Shown here in pieces: positions 52,141 to 63,351 of a DNA stretch of 64,000 nt. A program made the translations under genes and the position numbers. How positions within the stretch are numbered: position 1 is the stretch's first letter; each line of letters starts with the position of its first letter. Under the pieces are notes generated by a model. It made no database searches. It was not told the DNA's origin and saw only the letters and a list, made by a program, of their open reading frames with translations. The stretch spans positions 1,585,001 to 1,649,000 of the forward strand of contig NZ_CP021434.1 of the NCBI RefSeq assembly GCF_002162355.1, in the 5' to 3' direction. The stretch comes from Tumebacillus avium (GTDB taxonomy: Bacteria > Bacillota > Bacilli > Tumebacillales > Tumebacillaceae).

Positions 52141-53042
52141 TGAACCATCGCTATTCCTTTCAAGACGAAGGCCGCCCCGGCGGCACTTTGTATCTGGTCG
52201 CCACACCGATTGGCAACCTGGAGGACATGACCTACCGCGCGATCGAGACGTTACGAAAAGTCGCAGTGATCGCCGCCGAAGACACGCGCCAGTCGCGCAA
52301 GCTGCTCACCCATTTTGAAATCACCGGACCGCGGATGATCTCCTACCATGAGCACAACAAAAACAGCAAAGAAGAAGCGATCCTCACGCTGCTTCGCGAA
52401 GGGGACAGCGTGGCGCTGGTCAGCGACGCCGGCACGCCGGGCATTTCCGATCCCGGTGCGGACATCGTGCGCGCGGCGGTGGAAGAAGGGTTTGCCGTCG
52501 TGCCGATTCCGGGCGCTGTGGCCGGCGTGTCCGCTTTGATCGCGTCGGGACTGCCGACCGACCGCTTTACGTTTGTTGGCTTTTTGCCGCGCGAGAAGAA
52601 AAAACGCCTCGCCGAGCTGGAATTTTACAAACACTACCCGGATACGCTGGTATTTTACGAAGCGCCACATCGGGTAGAAGAGACGGTCAAAGCCTTGCTC
52701 GACGTGCTCGGCGACCGCCACATGGTGATCGGGCGGGAGTTGACCAAACGCTTTGAACAGTTCTCACGTGGAAAATTGAGCGAGTGTTTGGAGTGGTTTT
52801 CGAAAGAAAACCCGCGCGGCGAGTTTGTGGTGATGGTGGAAGGAAACCGTGAAACAGGGGGCCAATTGGAAAATCCCTTTGTCGAATCACCGTGGTGGGA
52901 AGGGCTTAATTTGTCGGAACATGTCGAACGAGTTGTCGAAACCGGCGTGTCGAAAAAGGAAGCTGTGAAGATCGTCGCCAAAGAGCGCGGGCTGCAAAAA
53001 CGCGAAGTGTACAATACTGTGATACAGGATGTAAATGAATAA
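52137..53042 (+). CDS. rsmI: 16S rRNA (cytidine-1402-2'-O)-methyltransferase
   Basis: Methylates the ribose of C1402 in 16S rRNA. The 301-residue protein has the family signatures GTLYLVATPIGNLEDMTYRA, AAEDTRQSRKLL, VALVSDAGTPGISDPG and FYEAPHRVEETV of the tetrapyrrole-methylase fold. Start ATG 52137 overlaps the trmN6 stop, giving coupled translation. Terminator follows. Confidence 0.96.
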   Translation: MMNHRYSFQDEGRPGGTLYLVATPIGNLEDMTYRAIETLRKVAVIAAEDTRQSRKLLTHFEITGPRMISYHEHNKNSKEEAILTLLREGDSVALVSDAGTPGISDPGADIVRAAVEEGFAVVPIPGAVAGVSALIASGLPTDRFTFVGFLPREKKKRLAELEFYKHYPDTLVFYEAPHRVEETVKALLDVLGDRHMVIGRELTKRFEQFSRGKLSECLEWFSKENPRGEFVVMVEGNRETGGQLENPFVESPWWEGLNLSEHVERVVETGVSKKEAVKIVAKERGLQKREVYNTVIQDVNE

Positions 53043-53060
53043 ATCGAAAAAAGCACACAA

Positions 53061-53098
53061 AAAAGCCCTTTCTCCACTTGGCAGGAAGGGCTTTTTTG
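53061..53098 (+). terminator. Intrinsic terminator of trmN6-rsmI
   Basis: AAAAGCCCTT / AAGGGCTTTT with a 14-base loop and T6. Confidence 0.8.
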
Positions 53099-53149
53099 CA
53101 TGCTGTCGAATAGATAGCATCACAAGCAGTTCAATGCTTGTAAGTTATA

Positions 53150-53389
53150 TTAACGGCTCATTTCGCCGATGCAGACAGAGCAGATGTTTTTGCCGCGGAA
53201 GTGGATGATGTCGTCAGCCGATCCGCAGAATACGCATGCCGGTTCATACTTCTTGAGAACGATACGCTCGCCGTCCACGTAGATTTCCAGAGCGTCTTTT
53301 TCCCCAATTCCCAAGGTGCGGCGCAGTTCGATCGGAATAACCACACGGCCCAGTTCGTCAACTTTACGTACAATACCTGTAGATTTCAT
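53150..53389 (-). CDS. abrB: Transition-state regulator AbrB with C-terminal zinc ribbon
   Basis: Represses stationary-phase and sporulation genes during growth. The 79-residue protein has a near-perfect AbrB DNA-binding domain, MKSTGIVRKVDELGRVVIPI then RTLGIGEKDALEIYVDGERI. The start at 53389 follows GGGGGAG and fits the family; an upstream start would add eight residues. The C-terminus differs from B. subtilis AbrB: instead of the helical multimerisation domain there is CVFCGSADDIIHFRGKNIC and CSVC-like CXXC pairs, a likely zinc ribbon. Two Spo0A boxes cover its promoter. Confidence 0.93.
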   Translation of the reverse strand: MKSTGIVRKVDELGRVVIPIELRRTLGIGEKDALEIYVDGERIVLKKYEPACVFCGSADDIIHFRGKNICSVCIGEMSR

Positions 53390-53446
53390 TTGCAAATCTC
53401 CCCCAATTTTCATAGTTTTATTTGTTGGTTCGTTAATTCTACAATC

Positions 53447-53498
53447 TTCGACAAACTTTCGACATCCCTAGCGTACCAATTACTCCCATAACAGTCAA
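53447..53498 (-). promoter_or_regulatory. abrB promoter with two tandem Spo0A boxes
   Basis: On the minus strand TTGACT (53498-53493) and TACGCT (53475-53470) are 17 bases apart. Just downstream, TGTCGAA occurs twice (53464-53458 and 53453-53447), 11 bases or one helical turn apart. TGTCGAA is the Spo0A box; in B. subtilis Spo0A represses abrB through boxes placed the same way. Confidence 0.8.
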
Positions 53499-53588
53499 TA
53501 GGTTTGGAGAAAAAATAGATTAATTGCAGCGGAAAATTTTCAACGCAGCTATACGACTTTCGAAAATGGTGAAAAAAAGACCCGTTTC

Positions 53589-53618
53589 TTGACACATTTC
53601 TGTATAACGTGATAGGTT
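53589..53618 (+). promoter_or_regulatory. Probable promoter of the metG T-box leader
   Basis: A perfect -35 TTGACA at 53589-53594; the -10 is weaker (TGATAGGTT, extended, 18-base spacer). Confidence 0.5.
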
Positions 53619-53639
53619 GTGGTAAAGATATCTTATTGT

Positions 53640-55976
<2,337 letters not shown>

Positions 55977-55977
55977 G

Positions 55978-56769
55978 ATGAGCGAGATCAACCTGTTCGA
56001 CACGCACTCTCACCTCAACTCGCCGAAGTTCCGCGAAGAAAACGGCGACGAAGTTGCGCAACTGATCGCCGATGCCCGCGCCAACGGGGTGCAGCGCATC
56101 GTGATCCCCGGCTATGACTACGAGTCGAACCTCCGGTCGCTGGAGATCGCCGGGCAGCACGAAGGCATCTACTGCGCCGTCGGCTACCATCCGTGCGACT
56201 TGAACGACCTGAACGACGACCACTACCAGAAGCTCTATGAGTGGGCGAAACTCGACCAAGTGGTCGCGATTGGCGAGATCGGCCTCGACTACTACTGGGA
56301 CACGACGACGCCGGAGCTGCAGCAGCAGATGTTCCGCAAGCAGATCGCAATCGCCAAAGAGCTTCACCTGCCGATCGTCATCCACGACCGGGAAGCGCAC
56401 GGCGACATCCTCAAGCTGCTCAAAGAGGAAGACGCCGCGAAGATCGGCGGGATCATGCATTGCTTCTCCGGTTCCTGGGAGATGGCGCAGGAGTGCCTGA
56501 AGCTGAACTTCTACATCTCCTTCGGCGGCCCGGTCACCTACAAAAACGGCAAGCGCCCGCAGGAAGTGGCAGCCCAAGTCCCGTTCGAGCGCTTGCTCGT
56601 CGAGACCGATGCGCCCTACCTGACCCCGGAGCCGCACCGCGGCAAGCGCAACCAACCGGCCTACGTGCGCCACGTCGCCGAGAAAATCGCCGCCCTGCGC
56701 GAGATTTCCCTCGAAGAACTGGCCGCGCAAACCACGAAAAACGCGTGCGAGCTGTTCCGCCTCACATAA
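55978..56769 (+). CDS. tatD: TatD-family metal-dependent DNase
   Basis: A 263-residue TIM-barrel hydrolase (YabD). Metal ligands are visible: FDTHSHLN at the start, AIGEIGLDYYWD, LPIVIHDREAH, GIMHCFSGSWEMA, and LLVETDAPYLTPEPHRGKRN. Acts in DNA processing/repair. It starts 1 base after the metG stop; in B. subtilis metS and yabD are likewise neighbours. Confidence 0.93.
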   Translation: MSEINLFDTHSHLNSPKFREENGDEVAQLIADARANGVQRIVIPGYDYESNLRSLEIAGQHEGIYCAVGYHPCDLNDLNDDHYQKLYEWAKLDQVVAIGEIGLDYYWDTTTPELQQQMFRKQIAIAKELHLPIVIHDREAHGDILKLLKEEDAAKIGGIMHCFSGSWEMAQECLKLNFYISFGGPVTYKNGKRPQEVAAQVPFERLLVETDAPYLTPEPHRGKRNQPAYVRHVAEKIAALREISLEELAAQTTKNACELFRLT

Positions 56770-56778
56770 AGCAAACAG

Positions 56779-56803
56779 AAAAGAGCCCAATCGGGCTCTT
56801 TTT
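56779..56803 (+). terminator. Intrinsic terminator of metG-tatD
   Basis: AAGAGCCC / GGGCTCTT around a 4-base loop followed by T residues. Confidence 0.85.
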
Positions 56804-56867
56804 CATTTGTAAAATAAAATTGACGCAACCGTGACTTGAGGGTAAAAATAGTAGGAAAGGGGGCGAG

Positions 56868-57890
56868 ATGGTGAGATCGAGACTTGTGACATGGCTCTTT
56901 CTGTCTTGGGCTGTCATTTTCCTGATCAATATCTGGTTTGAAAATGGGACAGGTGATCTGTATAACTCTTACTTTGCCGATGTATTGAAGTACCCCGTCC
57001 CTCTGATTTATTTGCTGTTAGCCGGCGTGGTGGTATTCTCGATATTCGATGAGCGAGCCCGACGGCATCAGGATGAGGTCAACGATCTAAAAGAGCATCT
57101 CAAAGACGAAACCCGCATCGTGATTCAAAATTATAAGGAATTGCACAGGTTCAAAACTCAAGAAGCGATCCAGGAGACGATGGAGCGCTTTACGGTCAGC
57201 CACCCGTATGTAATTGCTACGCAGCTCTACGAGTATTCAATCAAGCGAATGAGAAAAGGCACCACCGTTTCGGTGCGGCATGTCAACGGACATGTGATTG
57301 AGACGGAAGACCTGAACGCGATGCTTGGTATGACGTATCGGATCAAAAACGATTTGTATAAGGATTACGAGCAAGTTGCAGCCGGGTTGCTGCAGGAGGA
57401 CCGAGACAAACTGTATGCCATGATTCGCAGGGACCACGCTCGTTTAGCGGTGATGAAGCCGGAACAATATACCGAAGAAGATGCGATCATCTATTCACTG
57501 CTTCAACTGGGTGTACAAGCCTCGTTTAAACCGGAGGAGTTAGTCAGAACCGTTTCTTTCCTGAAAGAGGAGCAGGAGGCGGAACTTGAGGATCTCAAGC
57601 GTGCAGGAATCTTAAAAGGGATTCTGCACACGGTATTGTTTAAGCGCCATTTTTATCTGTTCCGTTATGAAAAAGAGGGTGAAAAAAAGGGCCGTGTCTA
57701 TCTGACGAAGAATATAACGATCAAAGGCAAACCCTATGTGTTTTTGCTCACACTAAGCCCGGAAATCGCGTATGAAGAAGATCAGTATGAGCAGATCAAG
57801 AATTTGGGCGATACTTTTCTGGAGATGCTGATGCAAAATGGCATCGGGATTGAGTATAATAGTCGTAATGAAGGAGGCGATACTCCATGA
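56868..57890 (+). CDS. Membrane-anchored cytoplasmic protein of unknown function
   Basis: A 340-residue protein with two N-terminal hydrophobic helices (about 7-24 and 42-60) and a large charged cytoplasmic part: a coiled coil (RRHQDEVNDLKEHLKDETRI), a helical middle, and an alpha/beta end (LFRYEKEGEKKGRVYLTKNI, KGKPYVFLLTLSPEIAYEED). No motif recognised. ATG 56868 follows AAGGGGGCG. Its stop overlaps the start of a 54-codon gene by 4 bases, so the two form a coupled pair. Confidence 0.65.
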   Translation: MVRSRLVTWLFLSWAVIFLINIWFENGTGDLYNSYFADVLKYPVPLIYLLLAGVVVFSIFDERARRHQDEVNDLKEHLKDETRIVIQNYKELHRFKTQEAIQETMERFTVSHPYVIATQLYEYSIKRMRKGTTVSVRHVNGHVIETEDLNAMLGMTYRIKNDLYKDYEQVAAGLLQEDRDKLYAMIRRDHARLAVMKPEQYTEEDAIIYSLLQLGVQASFKPEELVRTVSFLKEEQEAELEDLKRAGILKGILHTVLFKRHFYLFRYEKEGEKKGRVYLTKNITIKGKPYVFLLTLSPEIAYEEDQYEQIKNLGDTFLEMLMQNGIGIEYNSRNEGGDTP

Positions 57891-58051
57891 ACGAGAAAAA
57901 GGCCATCGATACAACGACTCATGAATGGGTTGAGAAATTGAAAGAGATCGGCATCATCGTTGAACTTGGGGTGAAGCGGCCTCTGGACGGAGAAGGAAGC
58001 GTTTCATTTTCAATCGGCGGGATCGATAACAAAAAATTAGTCATCAAATAA
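57887..58051 (+). CDS. Small acidic/basic protein coupled to the gene upstream
   Basis: A 54-residue protein: MNEKKAIDTTTHEWVEKLKE, a short beta part (IIVELGVKRPLDGEG, VSFSIGGIDNKKLVIK). Its ATG overlaps the upstream stop (ATGA), with a GAAGGAGG site 9 bases before. Probably a partner of the membrane protein. No family recognised. Confidence 0.65.
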   Translation: MNEKKAIDTTTHEWVEKLKEIGIIVELGVKRPLDGEGSVSFSIGGIDNKKLVIK

Positions 58052-58052
58052 C

Positions 58053-58079
58053 GGCCACAGCATTCTGTGGCTTTTTTTA
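58053..58079 (+). terminator. Intrinsic terminator of the two-gene unit
   Basis: GCCACAG / CTGTGGC around CATT followed by T7. Confidence 0.9.
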
Positions 58080-58150
58080 TTGCATATCCTTTTTCTGACA
58101 AGGGAATTCTACGGAAGTGGGTGCGCCCTCTCCTTTTTTCGGTGTACGTT

Positions 58151-58159
58151 TGCTATAAT
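58151..58159 (+). promoter_or_regulatory. Extended -10 promoter of rodA
   Basis: TGCTATAAT, a perfect extended -10, 49 bases before the start; no good -35. Confidence 0.6.
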
Positions 58160-58207
58160 GGGACGGGTACTGACTTGTCAAGACTACAAATGGGAGAGGT
58201 AAGCCCG

Positions 58208-59404
58208 ATGAGCAATAATAGATTGCGCTGGTTGAAGGACCTGGATATATTTTTGATCTTTGTGATCATTGCGATCTGCTGTGCTGGACTGCTTGCGATC
58301 TCCAGTGCAACGCGGTCGTTTGACGGCGGGAGTCAATCGTTTGTGATCAAGCAGGGCGTGTTTATGGTGGCGGGGTTAATCGCGATGATCGCGTTGATCC
58401 GCACCGATTACCGCTTTTTGATTCGGTACGTTGAATACGGCTATTGGGCGGTCATCGTGCTGCTTGGCGTCGTCTTCTTGTTTCCCGCCGTCGCCGTAGA
58501 GACCGGCGCGTACGGATGGATTCCGCTGCCCGGCGGCTTTAACTTGCAGCCGTCCGAGTTTTTCAAGATCGTCTTTATCCTGATGATGGCCAAGTACCTA
58601 GCCAATGAACAGGAGGACGAACACGGCAATTTGCCAGATCCGTTGCGCGGATACATCATCCTCGCGGCAGCGACCATTTTGGGCATCGGCCTGATCGTCG
58701 TGGAACCGGACCTCGGCCAGACGATGATGCTGATGGCGGTCATCGGCACGGCGATGTTTGTGCATTTGCCGAAAAAGTGGTTCTGGTCGATGTTTGTCAC
58801 GGTCTCCATCGTGGTGGCGCTGTTCTTCACGGCGACGATGGCTTACCCGGATCAGTTCCTGAAAGGCCTCGATGTGCTGGTCGACAAAGGCGTGCTCAAG
58901 GAACACCAATACGGACGTTTCTTCTCCTTCATCCACCCGGAAGAAGACCTCGCCGGAGAAGGCTATCAGGTCTATCAGGCGAAAGTCGCCATCGGCTCGG
59001 GGATGATGTTTGGCAAAGGGCTCTACCAAGGCTCGCAGACGCAAGGGAACTGGGTGCCTGCGCAGCACACCGACTTTATCTTTACCGCGATTGGCGAAGA
59101 GCTGGGTTTTGTCGGCGCCGTCGCGTTGATCTTCCTGTTCTTCCTGATGCTCTACCGCATCGTGATGAACGGGTTCGCGGCGAAAGACCGCACCGGGATG
59201 TACATCTGCGCGATGGTCGCCGGGATGTTCACCTTTCAGATCTTCGAGAACATCGGGATGTCTTTGCAGCTGATGCCGATGACCGGGGTCACGCTTCCGT
59301 TTATTTCCTACGGCGGCTCCTCGATCCTCGTCAACTTCATTCTGATGGGCATCGTGCTCAACATCGGCTTCCGCAGACGCAAACTGAGCTTCAGCAATAA
59401 CTAA
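58208..59404 (+). CDS. rodA: RodA/FtsW/SpoVE-family peptidoglycan polymerase
   Basis: A 398-residue SEDS glycosyltransferase with about ten membrane helices. Conserved features: GAYGWIPLPGGFNLQPSEFFKI, VEPDLGQTMMLMAV with the catalytic-type Asp, the large extracellular loop HPEEDLAGEGYQVYQAKVAI with GSGMMFGKGLYQGSQTQ, PAQHTDFIFTAIGEELGF, and the C-terminal GMSLQLMPMTGVTLPFISYG and GGSS. Closer to RodA than FtsW by the QGNWVPxxHTDFIF motif, but SEDS type cannot be settled by eye. ATG 58208 follows GGGAGAGG. Confidence 0.88.
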   Translation: MSNNRLRWLKDLDIFLIFVIIAICCAGLLAISSATRSFDGGSQSFVIKQGVFMVAGLIAMIALIRTDYRFLIRYVEYGYWAVIVLLGVVFLFPAVAVETGAYGWIPLPGGFNLQPSEFFKIVFILMMAKYLANEQEDEHGNLPDPLRGYIILAAATILGIGLIVVEPDLGQTMMLMAVIGTAMFVHLPKKWFWSMFVTVSIVVALFFTATMAYPDQFLKGLDVLVDKGVLKEHQYGRFFSFIHPEEDLAGEGYQVYQAKVAIGSGMMFGKGLYQGSQTQGNWVPAQHTDFIFTAIGEELGFVGAVALIFLFFLMLYRIVMNGFAAKDRTGMYICAMVAGMFTFQIFENIGMSLQLMPMTGVTLPFISYGGSSILVNFILMGIVLNIGFRRRKLSFSNN

Positions 59405-59407
59405 CCT

Positions 59408-59437
59408 GCGAGTTCCAAGACGGGACTCGCTTTTTTC
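59408..59437 (+). terminator. Intrinsic terminator of rodA
   Basis: GCGAGTTCC / GGGACTCGC around a short loop and followed by T6. Confidence 0.75.
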
Positions 59438-59457
59438 AAACACCGAAGGGATGGAAA

Positions 59458-60036
59458 ATGATGAGAATCAAGGAAGTGATCGTCGTCGAAGGCTACCACG
59501 ACAAACAGGCGATCGACACGGCCGTCACCGCCGACTGCCTGATCTCGGGCGGCTCGGCGGTGAACGAAATCTTTCTGCGCACGGTCGAGCGTGCGGCCAG
59601 AGAGCGCGGCGTGATCATCTTCACCGACCCGGACTACGCGGGAGAGCGCATCCGCCGCATCGTTTCGCGCCGGGTGCCAGGCTGCAAGCACGCCTTTTTG
59701 CCGCGTGAGGAAGCGACCGCCAAAGACGGCGACATCGGCATCGAAAACGCCAAGCCGGACTCGATCCGCCGTGCGCTCGATGCGGTGCGCACCGACTGGA
59801 CAGGCAGCGAGCCGGAATTTTCGTGGCAGGAGATGACCGAATACGGCCTGACCGCACATCCGCGGGCTGCCGAGCGGAGACAATACATCGGAGACAAGCT
59901 TGGCATCGGCTACGGCAATGCCAAGACGTTATGGAAAAAGCTCAACATGCTTGGCGTGTCGCGCGAGGAATTTGAGCAGGTCTACCAGGAAATCGAACCT
60001 TCGTTTCAACTTCAAGGAGGAGAACGCACAACATGA
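59458..60036 (+). CDS. rnmV: Ribonuclease M5
   Basis: Cleaves 5S rRNA precursor to its mature ends. The 192-residue protein has a TOPRIM domain (IKEVIVVEGYHDKQAIDTAV, IIFTDPDYAGERIRR with the DxD pair) and the C-terminal domain with GIGYGNAKTLWKKLNMLGVS. ATG 59458 or 59461 may start. It overlaps ksgA by 4 bases, the same pair order as in B. subtilis. Confidence 0.94.
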   Translation: MMRIKEVIVVEGYHDKQAIDTAVTADCLISGGSAVNEIFLRTVERAARERGVIIFTDPDYAGERIRRIVSRRVPGCKHAFLPREEATAKDGDIGIENAKPDSIRRALDAVRTDWTGSEPEFSWQEMTEYGLTAHPRAAERRQYIGDKLGIGYGNAKTLWKKLNMLGVSREEFEQVYQEIEPSFQLQGGERTT

Positions 60037-60899
60037 CAAAACGCCTCGTCCTGCCGTCTGTCACCCGCGATGTGGTGACCCGGCACGGCTTTTCTTTTAA
60101 AAAATCGCTTGGCCAGAACTTTCTCATCGACGGCAACATCCTCGACAAAATCGTCACCGCCGCCGAACTCGACGACCAAAACGGAGCGTTGGAAATCGGC
60201 CCCGGCATCGGCACGCTGACTCAGGAGCTCTGCGAAAACGCCCGCCAAGTTGTCGCCGTGGAAAAGGACAACCGTCTGCTCGCCGTCCTGGAAGAGACCT
60301 TGTCCGACTACAACAACGTCCACGTCCACCACGCCGATGTGCTGGAGGCCGACCTGCATGCCCTGTTCCAGCAATGGTTCTCCGGCATGGAAGTCTCCGT
60401 CGTCGCCAACCTGCCCTATTACGTCACGACGCCGATCGTCATGAAGCTGCTCGAAGAACGCCTGCCCCTGCGCCACATCGTGGTCATGGTGCAGCGCGAA
60501 GTCGCCGAGCGCATGGCGGCCAAACCGGGCGGCAAAGACTACGGCACGCTCTCCATCGCCGTGCAGTACTACACCGAGCCGGAGCTGGTCACCCGCGTGC
60601 CGGAGTCGTCGTTTATGCCAGCGCCCAACGTCGAGTCGACCGTCATCAAGCTGAAAGTGCGCAAAGCGCCGGCCGTCTCTGTCCAGGACGAAAAGCTGTT
60701 CTTCCACCTCGTGAAAGCGTCCTTCGCCCAGCGTCGCAAAACGCTGCTCAACAACCTGCAGAACAATTTGCAGCCGAAACGCGAAAAAGACACCATCTTG
60801 GCCGCGTTGGAGCGTACCGGCATCGAGCCGTCGCGCCGCGGGGAGACGCTGTCGCTGGAGGAATACGCAAAATTGGCAGATGCGTTAGTAATTTCTTAA
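60033..60899 (+). CDS. ksgA: 16S rRNA dimethyladenosine transferase
   Basis: Dimethylates A1518 and A1519 of 16S rRNA. The 288-residue protein has KKSLGQNFLIDGNILDKI, the SAM motif ALEIGPGIGTLTQELC, the catalytic NLPYYVTTPIVMKLLE (NLPY for adenine N6) and the C-terminal SFAQRRKTLLNNL. Start overlaps rnmV (ATGA). Confidence 0.96.
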   Translation: MTKRLVLPSVTRDVVTRHGFSFKKSLGQNFLIDGNILDKIVTAAELDDQNGALEIGPGIGTLTQELCENARQVVAVEKDNRLLAVLEETLSDYNNVHVHHADVLEADLHALFQQWFSGMEVSVVANLPYYVTTPIVMKLLEERLPLRHIVVMVQREVAERMAAKPGGKDYGTLSIAVQYYTEPELVTRVPESSFMPAPNVESTVIKLKVRKAPAVSVQDEKLFFHLVKASFAQRRKTLLNNLQNNLQPKREKDTILAALERTGIEPSRRGETLSLEEYAKLADALVIS

Positions 60900-60972
60900 G
60901 ACCAGATGGGCGCCCGTCTACATGATTCCACTCACCGCCGAATAAACTAACACCATAAGGCGGTGAGACCTC

Positions 60973-61452
60973 ATGGACTTTGTAAATCCGACCAAAGGAA
61001 AACTCACGTTGGCGCTGGTCGCCCAAGATTTGCTGGATTACATTGCAGAAGAGCCTCAGGAAGACTATAAGATCATCATCGGTTCCGATTCGCAAAATAA
61101 AGAATCGCGGTTAAAAACCACGTTTGTAACCGCTCTGATCGTGCATCGGGTCGGCAAAGGAGCCCGGTACTATTTCCACCGGCGCAGCAGGCCGATGGTG
61201 AGAAACATGAGACAGCGCATGTTCACCGAAGCATCTCTGTCCTTGATGCTGTGCGGCGAACTGCGGGAACTGCTCCATGATCAACAGCTCGTGCAAAATC
61301 TCGAAGTGCACCTGGATGTTGGACAAAATGGTGCGACCGAGCCTTTGATCAAGGAACTGGTGGGCTGGGTGGAAGGCAGCGGGTACGAAGCGCGCATCAA
61401 GCCCGACTCGTTTGTCGCTTCGAAAGTTGCCGACCGATACACGCGGATTTAA
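60973..61452 (+). CDS. YkuK-like ribonuclease H-like protein (DUF458)
   Basis: A 159-residue protein with the DUF458 pattern: an acidic start of an RNase H fold (DYKIIIGSDSQNKESRLKTT, Asp-x-Gln like), ALIVHRVGKGARYYFHRR, a helical middle, and LEVHLDVGQNGATEPLIKELVGW followed by IKPDSFVASKVADRYTR. The two Asp-bearing strands suggest a nuclease, but activity is not established. ATG 60973 follows GGCGGTGAG. Confidence 0.8.
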   Translation: MDFVNPTKGKLTLALVAQDLLDYIAEEPQEDYKIIIGSDSQNKESRLKTTFVTALIVHRVGKGARYYFHRRSRPMVRNMRQRMFTEASLSLMLCGELRELLHDQQLVQNLEVHLDVGQNGATEPLIKELVGWVEGSGYEARIKPDSFVASKVADRYTRI

Positions 61453-61499
61453 CAGCTTTTTGTCGGTTCTTGTCTCACGTATCCTATCCATATGAAGCA

Positions 61500-61538
61500 A
61501 AGCCTTCGCTCATGCCACTTGAGCGGGGGCTTTTTTTG
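61500..61538 (+). terminator. Intrinsic terminator after the YkuK-like gene
   Basis: AAGCCTTCGCTCA / TGAGCGGGGGCTT (some mismatches) followed by T7. Confidence 0.75.
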
Positions 61539-61672
61539 TGCTTAAACTGACTCGGTAGTATAAAATGTTTTACAATAATTTATAAGATTCTATATTTACT
61601 TATCACCTGCATATGATAAAGTGGGAGTATGTTATAAATAATAATTTTACAGGGTCAGGGGTGTGTTAATTT

Positions 61673-63247
61673 ATGGCAAACAAGATTACAAAAATTGTCA
61701 CGGCGGCAGCAGTACTCGCAACGCTTGTCGCACCGCAAGCTGCATTCGCAGCAGCACCGGCACCGATTTTGAAAAACGATGGCGCAGCAAAAGCGGGCGA
61801 CTGGTATGTAGGGGCAACTCCGCCAAACGTGGATTACAACAAGCCGGTCATCCTCTTCGTGCAAGGTCTGCATTCGGACTACACGACGTGGTATACATCG
61901 GACGGTTTCTATGACGCAGCATACAACGCAGGCTACCGCACGGCGTTTGTGCAGCTGTACGATGCGGACGGCACCGGCCAGGATATGTGGGACAACGGCT
62001 ACCTGCTGTCCGGCTTGATCAATAAAGTGAAAAACTACTACGGCGTTTCCAAGCTCAACCTCGTCGTCCACTCCAAAGGCGGGATCGACACGCAGACCGC
62101 GCTCGTGCACTACGGCGCGTACCCGTATGTCAACGTCGTGCATCAGCTGTCCACGCCAAACCAAGGTTCGGAATTGGCCGACATGGCGTACAGCTCCTGG
62201 ACCTGGTGGCTGGGCGCGCTGATGGGACAGCAGGATGACGCGGTCTATTCGCTGCAGACTTCCTATATGGACTACTTCCGCTCGGTGACAGACGGCCGCG
62301 CGGAAAACAACTACACCCGCACCTACATGTCGGGCGGTACGGGTGATGACGGGTTCTTCTCCGCGACGTACTACTCCCGCGCGGTCCTGCCGGGTGAAGA
62401 TGACGGCGCGGTGGCGATCTACTCGGCGTTTGGCTTGCCGAACGGCTACTACGGCTTCACCGACAACGGGTCGGAGCGCCTGTCGCACACCAAGATGCGC
62501 TGGGCATCGAAGACCTGGTGGCAAGTGCGTCCGAAGCTGACCACCTACAACTACTACGGCGTATCGGGCAGCACGCTGGCGGCGACCACCACGTCCTACA
62601 TGGCGAAAAAATCGGTGGACGAGACGACTTCGAACATCATGCGCGGCGGCGCGGTGAACGGCCAGGCGGTCGACACCTTCACCATGGAGAGCGGCGTGCA
62701 AGCATCGGTTGACGTGATGACTTCCAAGTCGGCGACCAAAGTAAAGCTGGTTTCTCCGTCCGGCAAAGAGTATCTCCCGACCACCGGACAGGCGCAGCAG
62801 GATGAAGCGGTGCTGTTTGCCGATGCGGTGCACAACACGTTTGCGATCACCGGCGAAGCGGGCACCTGGTCCCTGGTGGCAGAAGGCGACTCCGACGCGT
62901 ACTTCATGCTGGCAACTGTTGACGGCGGCACAAAAGCGGACGTGAAAGCGGCGAAGAAAGTGTTCAAAAAAGGCGAGAAAGTCGACCTCGCAATCAACCT
63001 GCAAGGCGGCAAAGCGGACAAGAAAGTAAAGAAAGCCAAGCTGACCAAATCGGGCAAAACTTCCGCGCAAGACGTGGCACTGACTGTAAACGGCGACGGT
63101 TCCCTGGCGTCTTCCTTCACCGCACCGACCGAAGCAGGCGTGTACAACGTTTCCTTTGACGTGGAAGGGGTAAACGCGAAAGGCGAGAAGTTCACCCGTT
63201 CTGTGAACTACAACTTCGCAGTTCTCGACGAGAACGGCAAGCTGTAA
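61673..63247 (+). CDS. Secreted alpha/beta hydrolase (lipase/esterase-like)
   Basis: A 524-residue exported protein: signal peptide of about 27 residues ending PQAAFA. The catalytic domain has an oxyanion-hole strand PVILFVQGLHSDYTTW and the nucleophile elbow LNLVVHSKGGIDTQ (Ser134 in HSKGG), then a segment HQLSTPNQGSELADM typical of lipases of the triacylglycerol/LipA group. A C-terminal part (about 340-524) looks like one or two Ig-like beta domains (YNVSFDVEGVNAKGEKFTRS). It has strong beta-rich export features. Substrate unknown. Confidence 0.82.
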   Translation: MANKITKIVTAAAVLATLVAPQAAFAAAPAPILKNDGAAKAGDWYVGATPPNVDYNKPVILFVQGLHSDYTTWYTSDGFYDAAYNAGYRTAFVQLYDADGTGQDMWDNGYLLSGLINKVKNYYGVSKLNLVVHSKGGIDTQTALVHYGAYPYVNVVHQLSTPNQGSELADMAYSSWTWWLGALMGQQDDAVYSLQTSYMDYFRSVTDGRAENNYTRTYMSGGTGDDGFFSATYYSRAVLPGEDDGAVAIYSAFGLPNGYYGFTDNGSERLSHTKMRWASKTWWQVRPKLTTYNYYGVSGSTLAATTTSYMAKKSVDETTSNIMRGGAVNGQAVDTFTMESGVQASVDVMTSKSATKVKLVSPSGKEYLPTTGQAQQDEAVLFADAVHNTFAITGEAGTWSLVAEGDSDAYFMLATVDGGTKADVKAAKKVFKKGEKVDLAINLQGGKADKKVKKAKLTKSGKTSAQDVALTVNGDGSLASSFTAPTEAGVYNVSFDVEGVNAKGEKFTRSVNYNFAVLDENGKL

Positions 63248-63268
63248 CCGGCAGTTTAAAAATATGGA

Positions 63269-63299
63269 AAAAGGCGGCCTGCAAAGGTCGCCTTTTTTT
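63269..63299 (+). terminator. Intrinsic terminator of the hydrolase gene
   Basis: AAGGCGGCC / GGTCGCCTT (one G-T pair) around TGCAA-like loop, followed by T7. Confidence 0.85.
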
Positions 63300-63351
63300 G
63301 CTGCTTTGGGGTAGAATGTGCAAATAGAGGATTGGGAACGAGGAGGGAACG

